A stretch of DNA of 34,058 nucleotides from JBLRWS01 sp047921075 (lineage in GTDB: Bacteria; Bacteroidota; Rhodothermia; Balneolales; Balneolaceae): NCBI GenBank assembly GCA_047921075.1, contig JBLRWS010000027.1:1-34058 (forward strand), given 5' to 3'. A program made the position numbers and the translations under genes. The number at the start of each line of letters is the position of its first letter. Positions within the stretch are counted from its first letter, which is position 1. Positions 1-7,158 of the stretch are shown in pieces. The notes under the pieces are model-generated. The model was given only the letters and a program-made list of their open reading frames with translations, searched no databases and had not been told where the DNA came from.

Positions 1-1
1 C

Positions 2-154
2 AATGATGTTACGTTACAAGCTGATGGCTCAAATGATTTTCATTCGGTTTATAAACAGTGTAGTAATGGTAAAGAAGTAATGAGGTGTAGAATTACCGGG
101 GATGGTTGTGATATTGGCGGGCAAGAATTTTGCGACGAGTTAGAAGAAAACTAG
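2..154 (+). CDS. C-terminal end of a small Cys-rich peptide (partial, runs off the window)
   Basis: An open frame enters from the left edge and stops at TAG 152-154, giving the last 50 residues of a protein. It is acidic at the end and has four cysteines, at residues 20, 29, 36 and 44 of the visible part, in a Gly/Asp-rich context (CRITGDGC, GGQEFCDE). Small Cys-rich secreted peptides of the NVEALA type commonly sit next to 6-bladed beta-propeller lipoproteins in Bacteroidota, and such a gene follows here. The resemblance is one of size, cysteine content and neighbourhood, not a firm family match. The start lies outside the window, so any signal peptide cannot be seen. Base composition is A+T-rich like the next gene. 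Confidence 0.55.
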   Translation, partial: NDVTLQADGSNDFHSVYKQCSNGKEVMRCRITGDGCDIGGQEFCDELEEN

Positions 155-167
155 TTGTATAGATTTT

Positions 168-270
168 AAATACTTGGTAGAAGGCTTTGAAAAATCGCTG
201 GCGCGATCAAAAAATGGGCATGGCTTTTCAAAGCCTGATAGTTGTAATAATCTTCAACCGCCAAGTATTT
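168..270. repeat. Nested inverted-repeat element between two A+T-rich genes
   Basis: Three inverted pairs are nested in about 100 bases. The outer arms AAATACTTGG (168-177) and CCAAGTATTT (261-270) match perfectly. The middle arms AGGCTTTGAAAA (182-193) and TTTTCAAAGCCT (225-236) match perfectly over 12 bases. An inner ATCGC (194-198) pairs with GCGAT (203-207). The arms could fold as a cruciform or an RNA hairpin, or mark a small non-autonomous mobile element. There is no T-run after the outer arm, so a simple terminator is less likely. Whether the element is repeated elsewhere in the genome cannot be seen here. Confidence 0.6.
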
Positions 271-299
271 AATTGTGATTTAAAGTTACACTTCATTAT

Positions 300-1475
300 A
301 TGAATAGATTTATAATATTATTTCTGCTTATATCAATTTCAGGGTGCCATGCGGAAAACATAGATGAAATTGATGTCCGGGTTTTAGAGTTAGACCCTCA
401 AAATGTACAACAACTGAAATTTTCCGACATCGTATCAGAGTTTAAGTTTGTAAAATTGAACACTCCTGAAAACATCTATTTTGGAAATGCAGATAAGATA
501 ATTGTATCTGACAACCGAATTTATGTTTTAGACATATTTACAGGAGAGAAGCTGCTTGTTTTTGATATCCATGGAGAGTTTATTTTTGAAATTTCTACTC
601 ATGGAAGAGGCCCCGGTGAATTGCTTCAGCCGGCTGATTTTATAGTGGATACTGAGGGTGAAAAAATTGTGATTTTGGATCAGGGTAATATAAAGTTGTC
701 TTTTTATAACATAGCAGACGGTTCATTTATTGAAGATAAGACCTTAAATTTCTGGACATATTATTTCCACAAGAATGGCGAGGGATATGTTTTTTTTAAT
801 AACAACCTGCAAAATGCCCAAAATAATCATAATGTTCTTTTCACTGATAATTCTTTAACTATCATCAACAGAGAACAGCCGATACCTGGTCATCAACGTA
901 ATTTCCATTATGCACTTCCAAGAAAATTTACCTCGTATAAAGACCGAGTGTATTTAACGATTCCATTTAACAATACAATTTACACTGTAAGTGATAACCA
1001 GGCAGTTCCATATCTTGTTTTAGATTTTGGAGATCTCAATATACCTGGAACATTTTTTGAAACATTTACAGATAACAGAGAGAGAATACAAGAGGTTAAA
1101 AACTATGGTTTTAATGTCACGAACTATTTCGAAAGTGACGAATTCGTTTTCTTTAATTACCGGTATATGAATAACACGAATTATTATTTTCAATCAAAGA
1201 AAACAGGCGTGGAGTTGCACACAAATAACCAGAATCTGAGCTTCGATGTTGGCTTTGGGCCAATGATGCTTTGGCCAATGGAGGTTTCTGAAAACTATTT
1301 GGTTTGGCAACAGGAGCCATTTAAGTTAAAATCTTATGTGGATAATGTTAAAAACTCTCTATCTGATGCAAAGTGGAAGGACTTTGAACAAACCAACAGA
1401 GACTTGATCGAGTTTAGCAACTCAATTGACCCAAACGACAATGCGTATTTAATCCTTACAAAGTTGGATTTTTAA
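300..1475 (+). CDS. 6-bladed beta-propeller lipoprotein
   Basis: This is a predicted exported lipoprotein of 391 residues. The N-terminus is a short hydrophobic helix ending in a lipobox, ISGC, with Cys16 as the lipidated residue. The body has repeated strand patterns of a beta-propeller, and the motif HGRGPGEL near residue 100 is typical of the Bacteroidota 6-bladed beta-propeller family (DUF4934/BF3164-like). Such proteins are thought to sit in the envelope facing the periplasm or outside; their ligands are mostly unknown. Codons favour A and T strongly, unlike the genes after 1627, which suggests a transferred or fast-evolving segment. An eight-T run (790-797) lies in the frame and could be prone to slippage. 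The preceding small Cys-rich peptide gene may be a partner. Function cannot be given beyond the fold. Confidence 0.8.
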   Translation: MNRFIILFLLISISGCHAENIDEIDVRVLELDPQNVQQLKFSDIVSEFKFVKLNTPENIYFGNADKIIVSDNRIYVLDIFTGEKLLVFDIHGEFIFEISTHGRGPGELLQPADFIVDTEGEKIVILDQGNIKLSFYNIADGSFIEDKTLNFWTYYFHKNGEGYVFFNNNLQNAQNNHNVLFTDNSLTIINREQPIPGHQRNFHYALPRKFTSYKDRVYLTIPFNNTIYTVSDNQAVPYLVLDFGDLNIPGTFFETFTDNRERIQEVKNYGFNVTNYFESDEFVFFNYRYMNNTNYYFQSKKTGVELHTNNQNLSFDVGFGPMMLWPMEVSENYLVWQQEPFKLKSYVDNVKNSLSDAKWKDFEQTNRDLIEFSNSIDPNDNAYLILTKLDF

Positions 1476-1489
1476 TCTAAGTCTGAGCA

Positions 1490-1669
1490 CTATTCCCGAA
1501 ACGGCAGCAGATAATCAGGTATGCCAGCGGAAGCTACCTTGCTCGGCTCGAAGCGCGGGGACTCTCCGGTGAGGTGCTCCGCCAAACGATAAGCCTGCAG
1601 TTGATTAAGTGAATGGCAGGTGTGCCTTACGTAGAGTGGATTCCCAGGCGTGCAAGTAATGCATGGTAT
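1490..1669 (-). pseudogene. Possible C-terminal remnant of an unidentified coding sequence
   Basis: A minus-strand open frame ends with TAG at 1490-1492 and runs back, overlapping the 3' end of pdxB in another frame, to a stop at 1670-1672. It has no ATG. The last 30 or so codons are G/C-rich at third positions like the chromosomal genes here, and would encode a plausible tail (GIPDYLLPFRE at the end). I do not recognise the family. It may be the stump of a gene cut when the A+T-rich segment to the left arrived, or simply a chance open frame. Confidence 0.2.
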
Positions 1670-2745
1670 TCATTCGTCTGGCGAGATATAGTAATAAAGG
1701 AAAATTCATCACGCAGCGGCATGTTGGTCCGCAGTGCGTAGAAACCATCGTTCTTTCGTTGTGAGGTCGTATCCATCAGCCTTCGCATACGCCGGTCGTA
1801 CTCTCCAATCGGGTGCAACTTTAGTAGCACCTCAGAAAGCGAACGGCAGGAGGAGACGTCCGCCGCGGAGGCCTCAAACGGGGTGGGCGGGGTATGAGGC
1901 GGCAGCCCGAAATGCGAGCACAGCGCGTCTGCAATCATCCGGCTTGCCCGCCATTTGGCTTGTTTCGAGTAGCCGGCAATGTGCGGGGTGGCCAGAAAGG
2001 CGTGCTCGGCCACGCGGTCGTTAAAACCGGGTTCGCGCTCCCACACATCCAGCACGTACGCGTCCAGCCGGCCCCGTTCCAGCGCATCGAGGAGGGCACG
2101 TTCTTCGACCACCCCCCCGCGCGACGCATTGATCAGCAGCTTGTGACGGCTGCGCTGTGCCCACTTTCGATCATACAGATGCCTTGTTGGATGGGCGCCC
2201 CCGTCGGTGAGCGGTACATGAAAGGTGAGTACATCACACTGGTACAGGGCCTCTTTGTCGGCCGAGTGAAAGGTATCGTCAACCGCTGCTCTGGGCGGGT
2301 CGTACAGGACGGTCGCCATGCCAAGGCTCGACAGCAGCGTATGAACGGCACCACCGGTGTGGCCGCATCCCACAATGCCCACGGTTACGTCAGACGGCTC
2401 CAGTTGCCGGTCATCGCAATAGAGCAGAATGGCAACCGCCACATATTCGGCGACAGCCCGCGCATTGCAGCCGGCGGCATCGGCAAATGCGATGCCGAGC
2501 TGTTCAAGATGGTGCTTGTCTACATGATCACTGCCCGCTGAGCCGGTAGCGATAAACGACAGATTACCCCGCTCGGGAAGTGTGGTTGCATCAATGCGGG
2601 TGGTGGTGTTAATGAGCAGCGCGTTGTAACGGGGCGCGTCGGACGGAAACCGGACGGGATCGAACCGATCGGCCCGAATGGGAGGCGGAAGCGCCTCATT
2701 CAGGCGATAGAGATGGCGATTGGCAAGTACAGTGGGGACAGCCAT
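1627..2745 (-). CDS. pdxB: 4-phosphoerythronate dehydrogenase
   Basis: This is an NAD-dependent D-2-hydroxyacid dehydrogenase, 372 residues, acting in the DXP-independent branch of pyridoxal 5'-phosphate synthesis, where it oxidises 4-phospho-D-erythronate. The substrate domain has TGSAGSDHVD (residues 67-76), close to TATAGTDHVD of the E. coli enzyme. The Rossmann motif GIVGCGHTGG is at 123-132. The catalytic Arg209 (INASRGG), Glu238 (DVWEREP) and His255 (PHIAGY) are all present. The CNARAVAEY stretch and the C-terminal dimerisation domain (about 290-372, DUF3410) separate PdxB from other family members. The start is the ATG at 2745 just after an A/T-rich divergent promoter region. It is transcribed away from the nucleoside phosphorylase gene. 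Sequence and length look intact. Confidence 0.9.
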   Translation of the reverse strand: MAVPTVLANRHLYRLNEALPPPIRADRFDPVRFPSDAPRYNALLINTTTRIDATTLPERGNLSFIATGSAGSDHVDKHHLEQLGIAFADAAGCNARAVAEYVAVAILLYCDDRQLEPSDVTVGIVGCGHTGGAVHTLLSSLGMATVLYDPPRAAVDDTFHSADKEALYQCDVLTFHVPLTDGGAHPTRHLYDRKWAQRSRHKLLINASRGGVVEERALLDALERGRLDAYVLDVWEREPGFNDRVAEHAFLATPHIAGYSKQAKWRASRMIADALCSHFGLPPHTPPTPFEASAADVSSCRSLSEVLLKLHPIGEYDRRMRRLMDTTSQRKNDGFYALRTNMPLRDEFSFITISRQTNEYHALLARLGIHST

Positions 2746-2820
2746 AAAGGGGCGACTCTAAAAACTCCTTAAAACGGTGTATATTTAATCAAAATACGAA
2801 TAAACAAAACTTCTTTTTAT
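2746..2820. promoter_or_regulatory. Divergent intergenic region between pdxB and the nucleoside phosphorylase
   Basis: These 75 bases separate two divergent genes and are much richer in A and T than the flanking coding sequence. They must hold the start signals of both genes. On the minus strand, GTATTTTGA resembles the Bacteroidota -7 box (TAnnTTTG) but lacks one spacer base. No clear palindromic operator and no Shine-Dalgarno site was seen for either gene. Confidence 0.4.
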
Positions 2821-4176
2821 ATGTCTTCAGCCGGTATGAACACCGTATCCATCATCCGTAAAAAACGCGATGGCAGCAGCCTCACAGCCGATGAGATCGA
2901 TCATCTGATTCAGCAATACACGCGCGATGCCATCCCCGACTATCAGATGAGTGCGTTTTTGATGGCGTCGTTTCTGAACGGGCTCTCCACGACCGAAGCG
3001 GCGGCACTGACCCGCTCAATGCTGCACAGCGGAATTGTGGTAGACTTGAGCAGTACTCCCGGTAAAAAAGTGGATAAACATTCCACCGGCGGGGTGGGTG
3101 ATAAACTCTCCCTGATTCTGGCCCCGATTGTGGCTGCCTGCGGTGTGCCGGTGCCGATGATATCCGGCCGCGGACTGGGCCACACCGGCGGTACGCTCGA
3201 CAAGCTGGAGTCGATTCCCGGATTTACCGTAGATGTAACGCTGGAGCGCTACAAAGAGATTCTGGCGAGGCAAAACCTGGTGCTGGTAGGACAAACCGAA
3301 GAGATTGCCCCGGCCGACAAGCGGATTTATGCCCTGCGCGATGTAACCGCCACTGTGGAGTCGATCCCCCTGATTGCCGGCAGTATTATGAGTAAAAAGC
3401 TGGCCGAAGGAATTGATGCTCTGGTGCTGGATGTGAAGTTTGGTTCCGGAGCCTTTATGAAAACGAAGGAGGATGCCATTGAGCTGGCACAAACGCTGGT
3501 GGGGATTGGCGAAGAGTTTGGCAAAGAGACCATCGCCTACCTGACGGCGATGGAGCAGCCGCTTGGTTCGGCAGTGGGCAACTGGCTGGAGGTGCGCGAA
3601 AGCATCGACTGCCTGCGTGGCGGTGGCCCGGCCGACGTGCTCGAGATCAGCCACTTGCTGGCCGGCACCATGATTTACCTGGGCGGCAAAGCCGATAGTG
3701 TGGATGAGGGAATTGAAAAGAGCCACCGAGCTGTGCAGGATGGCTCGGCCTTTCAAAAATGGCTCGATATTGTGGGCGAACAAGGCGGGGATACCTCGGT
3801 TATTGAAGATCCGGACTCCTATCCCGAAGCCGCTTTTTCGGCCGGAGTAGCGGCAGGATCCGGCGGTGTGATTACCGCAATGAATGCATACGAAATGGGC
3901 ATGGCATCGCTGGAGCTGGGAGCAGGCCGCCGGGCCAAAGAAGACGATGTGGACCCGCAGGCCGGATTTCTTCTCCATAAAAAAATAGGCGACCGCGTGG
4001 AGAAAGGTGAAACTTTTGCTACACTCTATACGAACAAGGAAACAACACTGGATGGCGCCATCGCTCAAATGCAGCAAGCGGTTACGATTTCCGAACAGAA
4101 GCCAAGCCCACGTCCTCTTGTTGTGCACCGGGTGGATGCAAACGGCGTACACGATTTTCAGCGAGGCACGTTGTAA
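2821..4176 (+). CDS. deoA: Pyrimidine-nucleoside (thymidine) phosphorylase
   Basis: It cleaves thymidine or uridine with phosphate to the free base and (deoxy)ribose 1-phosphate in pyrimidine salvage. The protein has 451 residues, the usual family size. The small helical domain starts with IIRKKRDG, nearly identical to DeoA. The phosphate-binding KHSTGGVGDK is at 86-95 and the family signature SGRGLGHTGGTLDKLE at 115-130. DVKFGSGAFM follows, and the C-terminal PYNP_C domain has the usual barrel-sandwich sequence. Residues after the signature (IPGF, APADKR, RDVTATV, SIPLI) follow E. coli DeoA closely, but thymidine versus broad pyrimidine specificity cannot be settled by eye. The ATG at 2836 is an alternative start. 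No other deo gene is adjacent. Confidence 0.88.
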   Translation: MSSAGMNTVSIIRKKRDGSSLTADEIDHLIQQYTRDAIPDYQMSAFLMASFLNGLSTTEAAALTRSMLHSGIVVDLSSTPGKKVDKHSTGGVGDKLSLILAPIVAACGVPVPMISGRGLGHTGGTLDKLESIPGFTVDVTLERYKEILARQNLVLVGQTEEIAPADKRIYALRDVTATVESIPLIAGSIMSKKLAEGIDALVLDVKFGSGAFMKTKEDAIELAQTLVGIGEEFGKETIAYLTAMEQPLGSAVGNWLEVRESIDCLRGGGPADVLEISHLLAGTMIYLGGKADSVDEGIEKSHRAVQDGSAFQKWLDIVGEQGGDTSVIEDPDSYPEAAFSAGVAAGSGGVITAMNAYEMGMASLELGAGRRAKEDDVDPQAGFLLHKKIGDRVEKGETFATLYTNKETTLDGAIAQMQQAVTISEQKPSPRPLVVHRVDANGVHDFQRGTL

Positions 4177-4233
4177 ACAGACATCAACCGGCATCGATCT
4201 ACTGCGTTTTAACCAAACAAAACCACCACTATT

Positions 4234-5001
4234 ATGTTTAATCGATTCATTCGCGCAATAAAATCACTTTTCGGCGGCGTGGTTCAATCCATGGAAAATC
4301 CGCGTCTGATTCTGGAGCAGAACATCCGGGAGCTGAACGACCAGATTCCTCGTATGAATGAAAACATCGCCACGGTAAAGGCGAATGTGATCATGCTGCG
4401 AAAAGAGGTTGAGCGGTACGAGAAAACGATCAACGACATCGTATCGAAAATCAAATCGGCCATTAACGCTGATCGTGACGACCTGGCAGAGGGGTACGCC
4501 CTGCAGCTCGAAAAAGCGCGCGAAAACCTCCAACACTCCCAAGAGCAGCTGAAATTTGCCGACAAAGCGTACGAAAAAGCGCAGCAGGTAAAAAAGGCCT
4601 TCATGCGTGAGAAAGACAAAAAAATTAAAGAAGCACGCGATGCCCTGAAAGCCAGCGAACGTGCCGAATGGCAGGCACGCGTAGCCGATGCCCTCGAGTC
4701 GTTCGAAATGGGCGGGCTCGATCAGACCCACCACGAGATGGTGGGCCGGCTGAACGAAGAAGCTGCCCGCAACGAAGCCCGTATGGAAATTGCTCTGGAC
4801 GGGGTAGACACCGAAACGATGGAAATTGAAGCAAACGCCGAAAAACTCCGTGCCAAAGAGCTGGTGAACCAGTTCAAAACAGAAATGGGCAAATCCGGCG
4901 CAGAGGCCGAACCGACCGGGATCGACACGCCGGAAGAATCCTCCAAAGAGGAGGGCGAGTCGGCCAAATCGGTAGGCCGCGAACGCACCAGAGAAGAGTA
5001 G
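4234..5001 (+). CDS. PspA/IM30 family protein
   Basis: The 255-residue protein is almost wholly helical. The N-terminal 20 or so residues (MFNRFIRAIKSLFGGVV) form the amphipathic membrane-binding helix typical of PspA/Vipp1. The following NPRLILEQNIREL and the long coiled coil to about residue 165 also fit this family, whose ESCRT-III-like members bind stressed or curved inner membrane. After about 220 residues there is an acidic, low-complexity tail not normal for E. coli PspA. There is no pspF, pspB or pspC nearby. Instead the gene is followed after 13 bases by two more coiled-coil genes, which suggests a different partner set. It is likely the first gene of an operon that may run to the enoyl-CoA hydratase. 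The membrane-maintenance role is inferred from family. Confidence 0.8.
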   Translation: MFNRFIRAIKSLFGGVVQSMENPRLILEQNIRELNDQIPRMNENIATVKANVIMLRKEVERYEKTINDIVSKIKSAINADRDDLAEGYALQLEKARENLQHSQEQLKFADKAYEKAQQVKKAFMREKDKKIKEARDALKASERAEWQARVADALESFEMGGLDQTHHEMVGRLNEEAARNEARMEIALDGVDTETMEIEANAEKLRAKELVNQFKTEMGKSGAEAEPTGIDTPEESSKEEGESAKSVGRERTREE

Positions 5002-5014
5002 CCAACCAACCGCT

Positions 5015-5455
5015 ATGTCAACCAACGCCGAACAAGAACGCGAACGCCTCAAAGAGGAATACAAAGAGCATTACCGGGCCATCCGGGATGCCAAGGAGAA
5101 GCTGCGCCGCTCGCGCTACACCCGGCAGGTAACCGACGCCATGCAGCAGATGAACGCCGACAGCCTGCTCGAGTCGGTAGACAACCTCCTGGGCAAAATC
5201 CGCCACTCTGTGGCATCGATTGAGGCCCGCCTCGATGTGGCGATGGAAGCGTTTGATGAGAATGAAAACAGTGTACAGGCGTTGGATGATGAACTGGAGA
5301 AGGCTCAAAAAAAGAAAAAAGCGGCCGCCACACTGCGCGAAATTAAACACGACATGGGGTTGATTTATAACGAGATTGAACAGCAGGCACTCGATATATC
5401 CAACGAAAAAACCGTGGGCCCTTCACAGACGAACGACGAGAACGATGGCAGCTGA
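5015..5455 (+). CDS. Small soluble coiled-coil protein of the PspA operon
   Basis: A 146-residue charged protein with no signal peptide and no membrane segment. Nearly all of it (about residues 5-130) should be helix or coiled coil, rich in Glu, Lys, Arg and Gln, with a short polar C-terminal tail. I do not recognise a named family. The gene lies 13 bases after the PspA-like gene, and its last 11 bases overlap the start of the next gene in another frame, so co-translation with the membrane-anchored partner is likely. A role as an adaptor between the PspA-like protein and the membrane protein is inference from gene order only. Confidence 0.75.
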   Translation: MSTNAEQERERLKEEYKEHYRAIRDAKEKLRRSRYTRQVTDAMQQMNADSLLESVDNLLGKIRHSVASIEARLDVAMEAFDENENSVQALDDELEKAQKKKKAAATLREIKHDMGLIYNEIEQQALDISNEKTVGPSQTNDENDGS

Positions 5456-6329
5456 CGAAACCACCGATATCAATTATACGCGCGAAGCATTTATGCATCC
5501 GGTCAATCTGGTATCACTGCTGGCAGGTACGGTGGCCTCTTTTCTGTTGATGGGCACCGAACTTTTTTCGGGAGTCATGTTCACCTTTTTGATCGGTGCC
5601 GAGCTCACCTACCTTGGGGTGATGCCGCAACTTGAGTCGTTCCGCCGCTCGGTGGAGATGAAAAAACGCCGCGAGCAGAACGGCGAGCCGAACAACAAAG
5701 CCGTTTTCCACCGGCTGGATGCCCGTTCCCAAAAGCGATACCTGGTCTTGCGGCACATCGCTTCAGAGATCAAGAAAAATTTTGAACAACTGGCCTATAC
5801 CTCGCAGGGAATGCTCGACAGCATCCGGAAAAAAGTTGACGGACTGCTCTCCACCTATCTAAAGCTGCTCGACATGTACAACAAGTACAAGCTGTACGTC
5901 CAGTCGGAGGTGGAAGATGAACTGCGCGTGGAAATTGCCGCCCAGCGAAAAAAGCTGGAAGAGATCGACTCCGACAAGCTGCGTGAAACGCGTATGCGGC
6001 GAATTCTGATTTTGGAAAAGCGAATGGCCAAGTTTGAGGCAGCCCGGGAAAAATATCTGATCTGCGAAACCCACCTCGAAACGCTCGAAGACGCGGTACG
6101 CTTCATCTACGAGCAGTCCATTACCCTGCCGGGTGATGATGATGTGGGAAGCCGGCTCGATCACCTGTTGGAGGAGATGGAAGAGACCTCGCAGCTTATT
6201 GATGAACTGGAAGGAAGCGTGTTACCCGGATTTGATCACCTTGATCAAGAGCTGGAACTTGCAGAACTTAGAAAGGAAGCCGATCAACCAGACGGCACAC
6301 AATCCAAATCGATCAATCAGCGCGCTTAA
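5445..6329 (+). CDS. Membrane-anchored coiled-coil protein
   Basis: I choose the ATG at 5445, giving 294 residues, because the frame upstream overlaps deep into the preceding gene and encodes an unlikely basic peptide. Two hydrophobic segments (about residues 20-37 and 39-60), separated by a very short turn, form an N-terminal hairpin in the membrane. The rest, from about 62 to 280, is charged helix with heptad-like character (DELRVEIAAQRKKLEEI, RMRRILILEKRM), probably in the cytoplasm. The family is not recognised. The 11-base overlap with the coiled-coil gene upstream and the 3-base gap to the crotonase gene downstream indicate one transcript. It may serve as the membrane receptor of the PspA-like protein, as PspB/PspC do in enterobacteria; this is inference. 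Confidence 0.75.
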   Translation: MAADETTDINYTREAFMHPVNLVSLLAGTVASFLLMGTELFSGVMFTFLIGAELTYLGVMPQLESFRRSVEMKKRREQNGEPNNKAVFHRLDARSQKRYLVLRHIASEIKKNFEQLAYTSQGMLDSIRKKVDGLLSTYLKLLDMYNKYKLYVQSEVEDELRVEIAAQRKKLEEIDSDKLRETRMRRILILEKRMAKFEAAREKYLICETHLETLEDAVRFIYEQSITLPGDDDVGSRLDHLLEEMEETSQLIDELEGSVLPGFDHLDQELELAELRKEADQPDGTQSKSINQRA

Positions 6330-6332
6330 GTT

Positions 6333-7112
6333 ATGGCCAACACCTACGAAAACCTCCTTCTGGAGACCGACGAACAGGGAATTGCAACACTCACCATCAA
6401 CCGCCCCAAAGCGCTGAATGCGCTGAACAGCGATGTACTATCTGAACTGGCCACCGCCTTTGATGCGCTGAATGCCGACGACTCGGTACACGCGGTGATT
6501 GTAACCGGTAGCGGGGAGAAAGCGTTTGTGGCCGGGGCCGACATCAAAGAGCTGGCCAATCTCGATCCCGAATCGGGCGAACGGCTGAGCGCACGCGGGC
6601 AACAGGTGTTCGACCGTATCGAACAGAGCGACAAGCCCGTGATTGCTGTCATTAACGGGTACGCACTGGGCGGCGGCGCCGAACTGGCCATGGCGTGCCA
6701 CATCCGTATCGCTGAGCCGAATGCCGTGCTCGGTTTGCCGGAAGTGGGCCTCGGACTTATTCCGGGCTACGGTGGCACACAGCGGTTTGCACAGTTGGCC
6801 GGCAAGGCGAGAGCCTACGAGTTTGTGCTGACCGGCGGGCAGATCAACGCGCAAAAAGCGTTGGCGGTGGGCCTTGTGAATGAGGTGGCCGAAGAGGGCG
6901 GGCTTGCAGCCGCGAAAAAACTGGCTCAGAAAATACTCAAAAATGGCCCGTTGGCTGTTCGCAACGCCATTCGTGCCATCCGTTCGGCGGGAACCGATGG
7001 CGGTTTCGAGCGGGAGGCCGCTCTCTTTGGAGAGTTGTGCGGCACTGACGATTTTAAAGAAGGCACCACAGCCTTTATTGAAAAACGGAAACCGGAGTTT
7101 AAGGGACGTTGA
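6333..7112 (+). CDS. Enoyl-CoA hydratase (crotonase family)
   Basis: This 259-residue protein is a full-length short-chain crotonase. It would hydrate trans-2-enoyl-CoA to 3-hydroxyacyl-CoA, most likely in beta-oxidation or a related CoA pathway in the cytoplasm. The CoA/oxyanion motif GADIKEL is at 67-73 and GYALGGGAEL at 109-118. The two catalytic glutamates of true hydratases are present as Glu117 (GGAEL) and Glu137 (GLPEVGLGLIPG), followed by GGTQR. The ATG lies 3 bases after the previous gene, so it shares the PspA-type transcript, although no functional link is obvious. Substrate chain length cannot be told; there is no thiolase or acyl-CoA dehydrogenase nearby. Confidence 0.88.
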   Translation: MANTYENLLLETDEQGIATLTINRPKALNALNSDVLSELATAFDALNADDSVHAVIVTGSGEKAFVAGADIKELANLDPESGERLSARGQQVFDRIEQSDKPVIAVINGYALGGGAELAMACHIRIAEPNAVLGLPEVGLGLIPGYGGTQRFAQLAGKARAYEFVLTGGQINAQKALAVGLVNEVAEEGGLAAAKKLAQKILKNGPLAVRNAIRAIRSAGTDGGFEREAALFGELCGTDDFKEGTTAFIEKRKPEFKGR

Positions 7113-7158
7113 TGGACAGCAGCCCCGCTTGCAGGTTTGAACTCACCCCGCGCATCGT

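Noticed and set aside
1894..2541. Plus-strand open frame opposite pdxB
   Set aside because: It is a shadow of the intact pdxB; no start context or domain supports it.
3016..4194. Long minus-strand open frame opposite the nucleoside phosphorylase
   Set aside because: The plus strand encodes an intact enzyme with all motifs; the reverse frame is rich in Cys/His/Phe without a fold signature.
5049..5333. Minus-strand frame opposite the small coiled-coil gene
   Set aside because: Low-complexity reverse translation of a coiled-coil gene; no support.
5376..5444. Longer N-terminus for the membrane coiled-coil protein
   Set aside because: It would overlap the preceding gene by 80 bases and adds a basic non-conserved-looking peptide; the ATG at 5445 gives a natural 11-base overlap.
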